DNA of 13,946 nucleotides, from positions 1,109,855-1,123,800 of the forward strand of contig FJOG01000010.1 in assembly GCA_900073065.1 (NCBI GenBank), read 5' to 3'. Positions 1-9,439 of the stretch are shown piece after piece (positions within the stretch are counted from its first letter, which is position 1; each line of letters begins with the position of its first letter). A program made the translations under genes and the position numbers. This DNA comes from Phialocephala subalpina (taxonomy: Eukaryota > Ascomycota > Leotiomycetes > Helotiales > Mollisiaceae). The notes under the pieces were generated by a model, which saw only the letters and a program-made list of their open reading frames with translations, ran no database searches and was not told the DNA's origin.

Positions 1-394
1 TAATTCTTATTAATTAAAAATAAATATTATAATAATATATTTTAAAATAAAATTCGAAAATAAAATTTTTATTATTAATTTTTTAAAATTTAAATATTTT
101 AAATATATAATTTTATTATATTATTTTAAGAATATAAAATAAATATTTTCGCGAAATTTTAATATTTTATTTAAAATAATAATAAAAATAAAATAATATT
201 AAAATTTATAATTTAATATATAAATATAAATAAAATATATTAATATATAAAAAAATAATTATATATAAATTTATTTCGATTATAATATAAAAAGAAAACA
301 AAATAATAAAAATAATAATAAAAAGAATAACAATAAAAAATAATTATATTTTTTTAATTAAAATTTTAATTTTAATAAATTATATTTGTATTTT
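1..394. repeat. Extremely A+T-rich tract
   Basis: By my count only about 15 of 394 bases are G or C (about 4%). No open frame of any length is present on either strand. The tract consists of irregular runs of A, T and TA and is not a clean tandem repeat. A 10-bp palindrome, TTTCGCGAAA, lies at 147-156. Composition changes abruptly near 395 to ordinary G+C. Such tracts are typical of heavily RIP-mutated repeats or AT isochores in filamentous ascomycetes. An alternative is an organellar or centromere-like fragment, for which I see no coding evidence. Confidence 0.8.
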
Positions 395-1630
395 TTAAAG
401 TCCCCCAAAATCTTTTTCTAATATTATTGGCCCGCTTTTTCTACTAATGGTAGTGTGGAGGGGTAAACCTCTTGGAGTCAATTCTAGTGTCTGCGAACCA
501 CATAGAAAGCTGCCTAAAGAATTAAGAATACAAGATGCCAGATCTCCTAATATATCCTCACCAAACCACGTGATACACCGCCCTGCCATTCTGCCTTGCC
601 ACAATATCCTTTCGGTTATAATTCGCACCGCCTTTTTCCCTTGAAATTTAATTCTCTTTAGCAATATTTGGAGGTTCTCTTCATAAACCGGCATAAAAAT
701 TTCAATTAGTCGCTTAGTTTCCCAGCCTTAGTAATGCATATATAGTACGATATAATCCTGATATAATCATTAGTATGAGGCAAACCAAAAAGCGGGCAAG
801 CGGGGGAATTTTATATGATTTGCTTTCTTAACTATTTCCACTTTATCCCTAACTCTCCTCTTGAATTCCGACTCCTTATTTATCTTACATTATAGTATTG
901 GGCCTTTGAACGCGACGACTTTGCAGGCGTAGTACTCGCCGGTATTGATATTAATAGCCTCGTGTATATCGCCTTATCCTCCTTTACTTAGTGACTTGAC
1001 TAATACCCATTTGATATCTTCGCCTCGTTTAAGTGAACGTCGAGGCTTAACTCGAGTACTACGAGTATTATAAGTAAACGTCAATACAGCGGATTGCAAG
1101 TCGTATTTACGGAGGAGTCGTTCGAGAGCGTCTTCGTATATCCCGTTGTACTCTTCAGGGACTAGTAAGCGAGTGAATGCTTTAACTTCTCCTCGGCTCC
1201 GAGTTCTACTTAGTACGAGGCGAAAATTTGCGCAATTTATTGTGAAATTCCACTCGCGAGTAAGTGGCACGATGTATATTCAAGGGATTTTCCTTAGTAA
1301 GTTAAAGATATCTTTATCTCAGAGCTCTATATTACCGCGCGTGGATATATCGTGAAAAAGTAGTTCTCGAGTTATCGAATGAAAATCGAAATAATACTAA
1401 TTATCCTTTGATTAGCCTTCGCCAAGGATCACGTCGTTACTAAGAGGGTTTCGATCGAATCGTAGAAAATTCCCAGGGAAGTTCGACGGCTAATTAATGC
1501 CAACTCTTAAGAATCGCTTTAATAGATTATTTAGATCGACGCGTGTTCGCCCGTTAGTTTTACCGCAAACAACCTCGTCGGCATAATTATCTATTAAGAC
1601 GAGACAAAAGATAATCCCAGGTTTATCCAT
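395..1630 (-). pseudogene. RIP-damaged FHA-domain Ser/Thr protein kinase relic
   Basis: On the minus strand one reading frame runs about 412 codons from an ATG at 1630-1628 to 395. Ten stops interrupt it: TAG at 1490 and 1397; TAA at 1412, 974, 890, 770 and 728; TGA at 1319, 1280 and 767 (lowest coordinate of each codon). Residues 70-110 look like an FHA domain: FLRFDRNPLSNDVIL, then a DISTRG stretch recalling the D-x-S-T-x-G signature. A kinase N-lobe follows: KWVLVKSLSKGG, a stop inside the glycine loop, GDIHEAIN, then YYACKVV with the expected ATP-anchoring Lys. IEIFMPVYEENL, near residue 310, fits the hinge. I cannot find an HRD catalytic loop, so the C-lobe is probably internally deleted; LGDLASC near 560 may be a remnant of DFG. 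Most stops fit C-to-T changes of CAA, CAG or CGA. The family call is from recognisable motifs, not a search. Confidence 0.75.
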
Positions 1631-1954
1631 TTTTGGAAGGTATTTTGAGGAAGGAGGAGGAAAAAAAAGCCGGAAGGCGACGGGACGTGGGTTATCTAAG
1701 ATCCGCCGTAGTTAGGAACAATATTTAAGCGGCCCAAGGCCGTTATTACTTGGCACTTGGCAACGCCCCACCCCAGCCAATCGATTAGCGCCAGCCTCTA
1801 AGAATATTTCAGCTCGGTCTACTATCTCCTTCCTTTTATCTACCTCTTTTCCCCCTCGCCGTTATCTATTTTCGAACATCTTATATCGCTAGCGACAAAT
1901 TATTAATTAAACGCTCATCGATTCTTTCTCGATTCTATTTATATCCTCGTCGCT
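1631..1954. promoter_or_regulatory. Divergent promoter-like spacer between two dead genes
   Basis: This spacer separates the kinase relic (start at 1630, minus) from the plus-strand relic starting at 1955. On the minus strand, a C/T-rich run lies directly upstream of the kinase ATG (about 1650-1672). On the plus strand, a CCAAT box lies at 1777-1781 and a long C/T-rich tract at about 1825-1860. Both are common in fungal core promoters. The stretch around 1750-1785 keeps many CpA dinucleotides, unlike the flanking genes. The two-way promoter role is inferred from layout. Confidence 0.45.
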
Positions 1955-3711
1955 ATAACTCCGAGAAAGTAAACGCCGCGCGATGCGAATACCGCCTCGA
2001 AAGTCTTACCGTTAATCGAAACGGACGGCGAGTTTGTATTACTATTGCGCGAGAGTAGTAATAGCGACGAGATAAAGTATCCCTAAAAATACAAGTCATA
2101 AACATTAGAACTATTAATACCGAATCGATTACCGCGAGACGAGAAGGAATATACGGCTATCAAAAATAAATATTTAATTTAAGTTCGAAAATATTTTAAG
2201 AAGCGTTAATTTAAATTCGATGAAGCTCGAGAAAGCAAAGAAGATTACCTTAAAGACCCTCTTAAATTCTACGATATGTTTAAGGAAATGAAACGCATCG
2301 AGTATGAAAAGAAATTAAAGTATGAGAAAGAGAAGAAAGCGGTATTAAGGCGCGCATACGTATTAAACTAGTTTATCTTATTAAGCGAGACTAATAGTAA
2401 TTTTATATTTCCGCACTATAATAATAACGTCGCTAGCGATAATACTTATTGTATCTCTTTTAGCGATACGGACTCCGATAAATCGGAGCTAATACTAGAG
2501 GATTTATAAGAGTAGCTCGAGTATATTCGAAGATACTTTTACTTTTACTAAAGTAAAGAGGAATATCAGAAAGCGAGAGTTGAAGTTAAGGTTATCGTAG
2601 AAAAATAGCGTGAAGAGAAAGAACGTAAGAAGGTTAAGGAAACAAAGGAGATAATTATTTTGTGGCTCGCAAATACGGATCCTTTGGAGTCCGAACGTTT
2701 AATAAGGAGGCATAAACTCTAATATATGAAGGGTTTAACGGACGAGCAAATCGACGACTTAAATCGAAAAGAAGCTGTAGCTCGAGAACGGGGAGCGTAA
2801 TACCCCTCAAATAACCCCCTATAAAGAAGTCTCAACTTTCTTGAACGGATCGAGGGGAAATCATAAAAGTAGATCGACGCTATAGTGCGAGAAGAAGCTA
2901 TAACTTAAGAACGGTAGAAAAATAAGCCACTAATAAAAATGCTATTAACTTAAGAAAAACTCGACGCAAAACACTATACCTATAATACTTAGGGAATTAG
3001 TCGCGAGGAACAAGCTAAAATGTTTGGTCTTAAACCGGAGTTAAAGCCAAGTATAGCTAACGCTTTAGCCTTTAAACGTGTATTATAGCCACGAGCATCG
3101 TTACCTCGGCCGCCGAAGGATACTTCTCGTAAGACCCATGGCGGCAAAATCACGAAAAACGCAGCACAAAAAGGCACTTAATCCCGACGAGTTATATTAA
3201 TACCCTTAAAGGCCCTAATATTTAATAATTAGTCGAAATAACTCAAATAAGCTCCCGATAAGGCCGACGATAATATTGCGCAAATCCTACTAAAGATACG
3301 CAAAAGACAACCCAAGGTAAAAAAAGAGAAAACTTCCGATATAATTAAGGACGAAATTTTACAATCAAAATATTATAACATAAAATAACGAAAAGTATAC
3401 AAAAAAGAGTAAGCAAATCAAAGACTTACTCGTAAATCACTCTAATTTGGTATATTCGCAAAATAAAGTGTGGTATTACCACTTCGTGAACTTTTATTAC
3501 GCACTTCGAATACAAGTAAACCGAATTCTTCAGGCCCTCGTAATTGCATACTACCCAAGAAGAAATCAATCGCAGTTAAAGGCGCGAAATCTTAAAGGAT
3601 ATCGAAATCTAAGCGCAAAAAGATAAACCGTTTAAAGAAATCCAAGTAATTTAAAAATTAACTACGTATAAGTTTAATAATTATTTGATACCCTTTCGCG
3701 TTTATATATAA
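1955..3711 (+). pseudogene. RIP-destroyed gene of unknown function, Lys/Glu-rich
   Basis: One plus-strand frame is recognisable from 1955 to about 3410. It is interrupted about 27 times, always by TAA or TAG and never by TGA, as expected if CAA/CAG glutamine codons were converted. The probable start is ATA at 1955-1957, followed by TPRK; ATG to ATA is the RIP change read from the other strand. The product is charged and helix-prone, for example around 2250-2345 (KFYDMFKEMKRIEYEKK) and 2560-2650, suggesting coiled coil. A basic region with LPRPPKDTSRKTHGGK lies near 3100-3140. After an A-run at 3401-3406 the coding-like frame shifts, giving segments such as THFEYK, EEINRS and ILKDIEI to about 3711, again broken only by glutamine-type stops plus one TGA. 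I see no reverse transcriptase, integrase, transposase or zinc-knuckle motif and do not recognise the family. Confidence 0.6.
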
Positions 3712-4612
3712 TTTCGTGGGATTATATTATATAAAGGTATCCCATCGCGCCTAATTATTTGGCCGATTAATTGCATTAATTATAGTAAAATGCTTTTACT
3801 AATAAGCAAACTTGGTTATTTAGTATATTACTCCTCCACAAATTAACTTCTTAGCATTATATCAAATGCAGGCAAAATGCAAGACATATTAATATACTTT
3901 ATATCGTATAATTTCAAGTTAGGAGATAATATAAAGATATTCGATAAATTTAAAATAATAAAAGATATTATTTACTAGTTTACCTTAAAATTTAATGGAT
4001 TTATTTTGATACTAGGGAATACTTTACTATTATTGATATCATGGTTCCAAATGGCTCTTACTTATTATAAACTAAGCACTAACTTTATTGCCCCATTTAT
4101 CAAGTAAATCTCATTAAGGCAATAATTACCCCACATTCTATAACGCACAGGCGCTTGCCAAGCCGTGCGCTATATTATGAGCTTATAAGGGTGGACTTCT
4201 CAAGTATTATCGGAGGCGTTTGGGTCTAAAGCAGGGTTCGAGCAAGCTATTTCCAGATGCAAGTTTAGCTTACAGTTTTTGCGGGGCTTCCGTTGCTAAT
4301 TATATGCTAAGAAAACGCTTTTTGCGAAATAATCGCTAACTTAGCAACACCAAACAGTTCTTAAATGCATCCTATTACCTAATATACACATAACAACTAA
4401 ACATATTATATATTATCAAATTTTCTTTTGTTAACAAACTTCCAAGAGTATTACTATGCGAGCCGCAAAACACCACAAAGAGCAACATCCACTACTTTAT
4501 TAGCCACAGGAATATTTGGTAAGTTCTTATCAACCCAGATTTAGTAGAGCCTTATAATTGACTATCCCATGGGCCAAAATGTCTGTGAACACTTTCCTCC
4601 TGAGTCGGGAGC
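3712..4612. other. Gene-free A+T-rich interval
   Basis: No open frame here is long enough or protein-like enough to support a gene. The left part (to about 4120) is A+T-rich and RIP-like. The right part has more balanced dinucleotides with CpA and TpG present. A tRNA-like B-box heptamer at 4235-4241 is isolated. The interval ends just before the relic at 4613. Confidence 0.6.
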
Positions 4613-5794
4613 AGTTGTCGAGAGGATAAGATGCGAATAGAGGCAAAGCGCACAAGGACTATGAACATGACACTGGCGAGTGTTAGTGAAGAAAGTCTTC
4701 AAACGCTACTGTCTGAACCTATGCAGTTGACCGTCGAATTCGAAGACGGGATCAATTACATAAAAGAGCAAGTTGCTCGCAGTACAAATGACGAGGTGCG
4801 AATAAACTGGGAAGAGACTTACTACTGGCCTATGATCAAAGCGGAAGGAGAGAATTTGGTGCAGAAGTTTAGGCCACTTCCCAAACCACGCGGTCCAAGC
4901 AATAGAGTTTCTCAAGAAGAGAGACGGGCCACTAAAGAGCTCGTAATCGCGAAGAAGTTCGGATCGAGCAACGACAATGTCCTCAAATATAAGTCTTTCT
5001 AGAAACTCCTATTCGACCTGAGGACCAATAGAGTAACGCTAATGCTACTTTATCGGACCTAGGAGTTCAAAACCAACTGCTTCAAGCGTCCAAACGAATT
5101 AGAGACATTGCTCTCGTGGGACAAAGTCTATGGTCCGGCACTTCAGCGTCTCCGGTTAAAGGTCATTACCGAGGAGGCAAATGATTTCTCTGGTAAGTGC
5201 GATATACTAAATGAGGACATTTTGAAACGAACTAGTGCTCGAATAGAGGAGTGGACGAACGACTCTTTTAAATGGCTCCACGCATCCGAGAAGGAAGAGT
5301 GCAAACTTGATCACAAGATCGAGCCTACCTCCCGCGAATCAACTGCGCATATTCTCCTCAACGGCTTAAACCATGATACCGAGGGCAATAAGTCGGTATT
5401 TATTGACTTCGTGCGTTATAAAGTGGAATCTGAAAAAACCTACTATCGAGATAAGCCTACTATCAGCAAACGCATAGCCGTCTGTCCTATCGTTCCTGTG
5501 GCCCTTGGGGATTTTCTTAGTACGTTTCTAGGAGCCCTTCGCTATACGAAGTAGGAGCAAGTGTCCACACCAGATGTGCCAAGGCCGGTGAGTGGTCTCT
5601 GGCTAGATCGCTCTAAAGTCACTGGAAAACTCAGCTACGTGAAGGTCGCAGAGGCGGGCGAGAAGACTAACGTTTCTCTGGTGTGGGAAGGAGTTAATGA
5701 GGCTGAAGAGGGGACGTTGTGTGAATCTTTCCGGGTTCTGGTGGTGGCGACAAGACACATTATGCCATTTGAACAACTCATTCGTCCTGCGTAG
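4613..5794 (+). pseudogene. Unrecognised gene relic with three in-frame TAG stops
   Basis: A single frame runs from 4613, just after a TGA at 4601-4603, to a terminal TAG at 5792-5794, about 390 codons. Only three TAG codons break it (5000-5002, 5060-5062, 5552-5554), with no frameshift. The first ATG in frame is 4631. Composition is coding-like: acidic and basic residues in helical spacing (for example INYIKEQVARSTNDEVRINW), tryptophans, and a hydrophobic C-terminal stretch near 5690-5780 (VSLVWEGVNEAEEG, then FRVLVVATRHIMPFEQLI). I do not recognise a domain. The first 16 residues, including CREDKMRIEAKR, closely match the relic ending at 9713 on the other strand, so this is probably the C-terminal part of that family. 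All three stops could be former CAG glutamine codons. Dinucleotide use is much less RIP-skewed than 900-3700. Confidence 0.6.
4617..4663 (+). repeat. 47-bp coding segment shared with 9713-9759 (copy A)
   Basis: The segment from GTCGAG to ACTATG matches the minus strand of 9713-9759 at 43 of 47 positions without gaps, in the same reading frame (CREDKMRIEAKR against CREEKMRIEAKR). I see no homology on either side. Three of the four differences are A/G transitions. Confidence 0.85.
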
Positions 5795-6542
5795 ACATAG
5801 ATTTAGAAAGTTTCATTTGGATTCTTTTCTCATCCTATTGACTGGAACGCATTGAGTGATTGAGATACGAACGAGGATGCACCATGCTGCCTATTGATTG
5901 CAGCCCAAATCTGCAGCTATGGCCAAAGTTGAGATGTTTGGAGACAGGGCTGCTCCATTTCTGACCCCTGTAGACCTGGGCACAGACCCCTGTCTCCGAT
6001 ATATCTCGACCTTTCATTTTTGGCCAGGCAGCAGTTCTTGTTTTTGGGTTAATTCGGATTTTGGCTCGATTCTAGGCGTCTTTTAGAGCCTTTTTTTTGC
6101 ACTTCAATCCTAGGCCACTTTCAGCGGTAAGCTACATCGCGGCCCACTTCAGATCCCGCCCTTCAAATCTGAACGACGTTCAACCTCTCCACAAAGGGCA
6201 TCTAACTTCTCCACAAATGGCATTCAATCTCTTCCAGAAACGATCCAGCTTCTCCACAACCAGTACCCTCCGAGTGACGCAGAAACATGCCTTCGGGGCC
6301 ACAATCTGCTTTAAAGCCTCTCTAGCGTTCATTCCCATCTCTAAATGCCTACAGACCAGGTACACTGCATCAATAACTTCAGATTTCAATTGCTGACGCC
6401 AATGGTCTTGATGCAATACTATCGATAAAACCAAATAATGATGTCCGATGTTGAATCGTCCCCAATACCACAACCAACAGTCGCCCGAAAACGTCGCTCC
6501 CACCCACGCCCGATTTCCCGGGGTTCCCGGAAAACATTTTAA
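5795..6542. other. Interval without a supportable gene
   Basis: Two roughly 100-codon open frames face each other across 6097-6503, one per strand. Neither has a recognisable motif or a convincing start context. TCTCCACAA occurs three times (6186-6194, 6208-6216, 6251-6259) and GACCCCTGT twice near 5960-5995. This interval may hold the degraded 5' part of the kinase fragment that begins at 6543, but I cannot show that. Confidence 0.45.
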
Positions 6543-7001
6543 GTAACAGGAAGGAGTGAAATTCCATGCTATAGTTGCAGCCCCTGGAAATTCTACGAAG
6601 CGTTTATTAAACTCAAATCAGATCTCTTCTTAGTGCTTTGCAATGGCAGGACTGGTGTACGAGTAATATCGATTTACCTTGTCGAGCAATACGGCAAGGG
6701 GCCTTGGTTTCCTGAATTTCAATACCCAAGTTTCGTCGACATTTATAAACTATATCATGTCGACGATGAAATTTTTGCAATCTCCGAGTATCTAGACTTC
6801 TCACTAGAAGATCTATTGCGGCATTCCATCCGTTTTGCAGAGCCAGAGATAGCATTTATAATTAGTCGGGTAAGATGGATATCGTCCATTATCCAAGTCG
6901 CGTGCTGATTGTAGCAAGTGCTGGCTGGTATCCGGTTCATCTGGTCAAGGGAACTTAACCATATTCATTATCAAAAACCTAAACTATCTAACCTTTGCCT
7001 T
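6543..7001 (+). pseudogene. Truncated protein-kinase gene fragment, two exons
   Basis: An open frame starts after a TAA at 6540-6542, with no credible ATG. Its protein carries the middle of a kinase fold: FPEFQYPSFVDIYKLYHV, then DDEIFAISEYLDFSLEDLL, which is the hinge (ISEYLDF, like the EYM/EYL hinge of STE-type kinases) and the start of helix D, then EPEIAFIIS (helix E). At 6870 the frame meets GTAAGA. Removing 6870-6914 joins IISR to QVLAGIRFIWSRELNH, as expected on the way to the catalytic loop. The frame ends at a TGA at 7002-7004 before any HRD, DFG or APE motif. The glycine loop is also absent. It is therefore a fragment missing both ends. The 3' end overlaps the 3' end of the antisense relic at 6971-8656. 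It is a different kinase family from the one at 395-1630. Confidence 0.65.
6870..6914 (+). other. Predicted 45-nt spliceosomal intron in kinase fragment
   Basis: The donor is GTAAGA, the acceptor TTGTAG, and a CTGAT branch-like motif sits very near the acceptor. Excision is phase 0 and joins two stretches of kinase helix E without a stop; unspliced, the frame terminates at 6906. The branch-to-acceptor distance is unusually short, so splicing is inferred from protein continuity. Confidence 0.6.
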
Positions 7002-8656
7002 TGACTGCCGAAAGACTCAAAAACTTCCGAAGCAAGCCTCTTCCTTTTTTTAGCTTCCCCGAATTTCTTCAGCACATCTCTCACAACCACTTTCAGAATT
7101 CCATGAAGCTTTTTGATGCCATACTCGCAAAGAATATTCTTGACTATCCCCACAGCATCTGCTTTCCCATAACTCCTTCCAGGCGAAGTAAAAACTATAT
7201 CAAAGCTATATGCAAGGGGATAGTCGGCTGTAACCTGGAGCTCCTCCTCTATCTCAACAGCCCGATGTACTCGGACCTCGAAATAATTACCTGCAACAGC
7301 CACCGAGAAAAATCTGACTTGATCAAAGAAAGTTTTGATATGATCTGTCTCTTTCATAAAGAGATACATGTTATATAGAGCTTGACTAGCGGTAATCAAA
7401 TTCTGTTTTTTAGCAACCTCAATATCGCCTCTTTTACCTTTCCCTCGACTGAGAAGAAATGGAAAGCGCGGTCATAACTGTCATCAACAACTCCCTCCGG
7501 ACACATATGGACTCTCAAAGTTCCTAATTCTGGTAGGTATTTTTCGTTCTTAATTAGTGATGTTGTTCTAAACGCAACCGCCAAGTCTGGTACAGGCTCC
7601 ACAATTTCAACGGATCGATCCTTAGTGGGCACAGGTGTGGCTATCCATGGTACCTTACAGGCGTAATCTAGCATAGAGTCAAGATGACAGCGATCAATGA
7701 GGTCCATCATGATGGTTCGCTGAAAGAGCGCTTCGTGGGAGGACTGGCACTTTAGCAAATCAGAATCCCATCTTTCCTCTTCTTTCGCCCAAGAAGCACG
7801 GGTCGCAATGCTGTCAAGACGAACGACAATTTTCTGTTTAATGCTGTCTATGAGAGCATCATCCTCTATCTTCTTTGACATCGATATTACGCTCAAGGAG
7901 AGCATCATATATCAACTTCGAATCCGACTTTATTCGGGTGGGTTTGGGCTCCCCGATAGCGGTTTTGGATTGTGCCTTTCCGCGGACTCTCCGACCTATT
8001 GATAATCTGTCTGATGAAGGGGCCGGTGTGCTCCTGGTTGAGTCCATGTCGCTAGTGTGGGGTTTCCTAGCTCCACGCCTGCTATACCAGTTTGCAATAT
8101 TTTCCGTATCTTCAGATTCCGAGATATCACTAGCCAAAGAAGCTTCAACTGCAACTTCTCCAGTTATTTGATTGGTCCAGGACTCCTCAGGTTCCAGCTA
8201 ATGTATAGGTAAGCCTTCTCCGGTCTACTGCAGGCATGACAGACAGAATGTTTCGGTTTCTAGTGGTTCTCTTCGTCTCTCGACTATGGGATTCTTGTAT
8301 ATAGAATATCCTGGAAATTGTTTCGATTATACTAGGGCTATCATCAGAGAAATAATATCAGGACATGGAGGTGCGCAGTACCGGTCCTTGTCATTCGGTA
8401 AAACCGGCCATCCATTTTTTCTTGCTTCGCGTGAGCTAGTGAAAAAGTACTTGTCCTTTTCATCTCGCTCGCAAAATTCAAGGGCATATCTAGGAACGTC
8501 GTAGGCCTTGTTCATTCTGCGAAATTGTCGCACGGGGGTTGCTAGGCGAGTAAAATGCCGTGGTGACTGCTTATCTTGAGTTTCGTTATACCCTAGTTGG
8601 CTGCAAAGCGCTTTGACACCGGGGCTTCTAGTTGGCTCTGTATGGTTGGATAGCAT
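6971..8656 (-). pseudogene. Relic of a fungal protein with PD-(D/E)XK nuclease-like C-terminal domain
   Basis: The start is an ATG at 8656-8654 with a good promoter upstream. One frame runs to about 7880, broken by TAA (8327-8329) and TAGs (8225-8227, 8198-8200). A frameshift near 7860-7900 and another near 7437 carry the reading to a stop at 6971-6973, about 562 codons overall. The N-terminal half is Ser/Arg-rich and low complexity (SDISESEDTENIANW, then STRSTPAPSSDRLSIGRR). The C-terminal half has VPDLAVAFR (Asp at 7585-7587) and, about 47 residues on, FFSVEGK (Glu at 7444-7446, Lys at 7438-7440), followed after the frameshift by AKKQN and SQALYNMYLFMKE. This D...ExK...Q order is that of PD-(D/E)XK folds. 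It resembles the fungal DUF7924-like group, which carries E-x-K then RQN. The resemblance is from memory of the motif layout. The two frameshifts and three stops mean no full product is made. Confidence 0.6.
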
Positions 8657-8828
8657 GATTACAAATAAAGTCGTAGTATGACAGACTTTGGAAAAGGTAT
8701 AAGAGAATAAGATCAAAGGAAAAAAGAAAGAGGGAGCACTTTGAACGGTTATATAGAAGTCTGCCTCGAGCCATGAACGGATTGAATGGACGGAGGGCGC
8801 GTAGACAGCGAATCAGCGAGCTAACCAT
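8657..8828 (-). promoter_or_regulatory. TATA box and pyrimidine-rich leader of the nuclease-like relic
   Basis: On the minus strand TATATAA lies at 8755-8749. It is followed by a C/T-rich stretch (about 8733-8697) and an A/T-rich leader, with the first in-frame ATG about 93 nt below the TATA box. This arrangement decides the start at 8656 over the upstream in-frame codon at 8716. Confidence 0.5.
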
Positions 8829-8998
8829 AACATGACAATGGAAACTTAAATTCTAAATTTATAATAATCTTACATAGGCACGGCGCCTAGAAGCATGTGA
8901 ATCCGTAAAAACTCGGCAGTACTGCTTCGTCGATCTCAAAAAATCGCGGGGTAAACGCGGTTGACGCTTGCGGCTGAAATTGTGGCGTGAAAATCATC

Positions 8999-9439
8999 AT
9001 CACCAGGGGCCTCGAGTGCATCCAGATGTATCAGCCGTCAAGACTGGAACTGATCCAACCCAGGATGGTCTCAGTATTGATGACTATGCTGGGTTGGATA
9101 ACTTTATCTAGAGTTTTGACTCAAAATGGGGCTTCACCAATCTCTTCCTGAATAATTTGAAATGTGATATCCATATACGAGCCGCCAACCATCTCACCAT
9201 CTCCAAACACTCATCAACTATGGTTCCAACAGAAGCGCCACATAGAAGTGTTCTCCGTCTTTAACCAGAAATGACAACTCTACCACAGGAAAGAATGTCT
9301 TACCCGGCGCATAATATGACACAGCTAGTAGGCAATACAGCTCGGTTGTACTGTCATTATCGTCATGGGACCACTGGGTTGGTCCCTCTTGCGAGATTCT
9401 GAGTCGGTCGAATCTGCCGTTACGATCTTTTGACGTCAT
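8999..9439 (-). pseudogene. Coding-like relic, strand uncertain (minus favoured)
   Basis: On the minus strand an ATG at 9439-9437 opens 73 codons free of stops, ending at 9218. Its product is beta-rich: TELYCLLAVSYYAPGK, then FFPVVELSFLVKDGEHFYVA. About 25 nt further on, another minus frame continues with GGSYMDITFQIIQEEIGE and IVINTETILGWISSSLDG, broken by two TGA codons; this would fit one gene with a frameshift. However, the plus strand over 9000-9260 also reads protein-like (DGLSIDDYAGLDNFI, one TAG, then SFDSKWGFTNLFL). I recognise neither and cannot settle the strand by eye. The minus strand is favoured because it has the longest uninterrupted frame and a start codon. Confidence 0.3.

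Noticed and set aside
1..394. Mitochondrial or centromeric origin of the AT tract
   Set aside because: There is no mitochondrial gene, tRNA or satellite unit; RIP or AT-isochore decay is simpler, though not proven.
2989..3177. 62-codon minus-strand open frame
   Set aside because: It lies antisense inside the clear plus-strand RIP relic and has no protein-like features.
4235..4241. GGTTCGA, resembling a tRNA or SINE B-box
   Set aside because: The following bases do not complete the B-box, no A-box sits at the right distance, and no cloverleaf can be drawn.
6186..6259. Three copies of TCTCCACAA as a tandem or CRISPR-like array
   Set aside because: The copies are nine bases, unevenly spaced and in C/T-rich DNA; chance or a minor duplication explains them.
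6097..6503. Two facing open frames of about 100 codons
   Set aside because: Neither has a recognised motif, a good start or context; each could be the shadow of the other or chance.
7430..7445. Programmed ribosomal frameshift in the nuclease-like gene
   Set aside because: A second frameshift and three stops elsewhere show that the gene is simply broken.
8327..8716. A separate 129-codon gene on the minus strand
   Set aside because: The frame continues past its TAA into the Ser-rich part of the nuclease-like relic, so it is the N-terminal piece of that gene.
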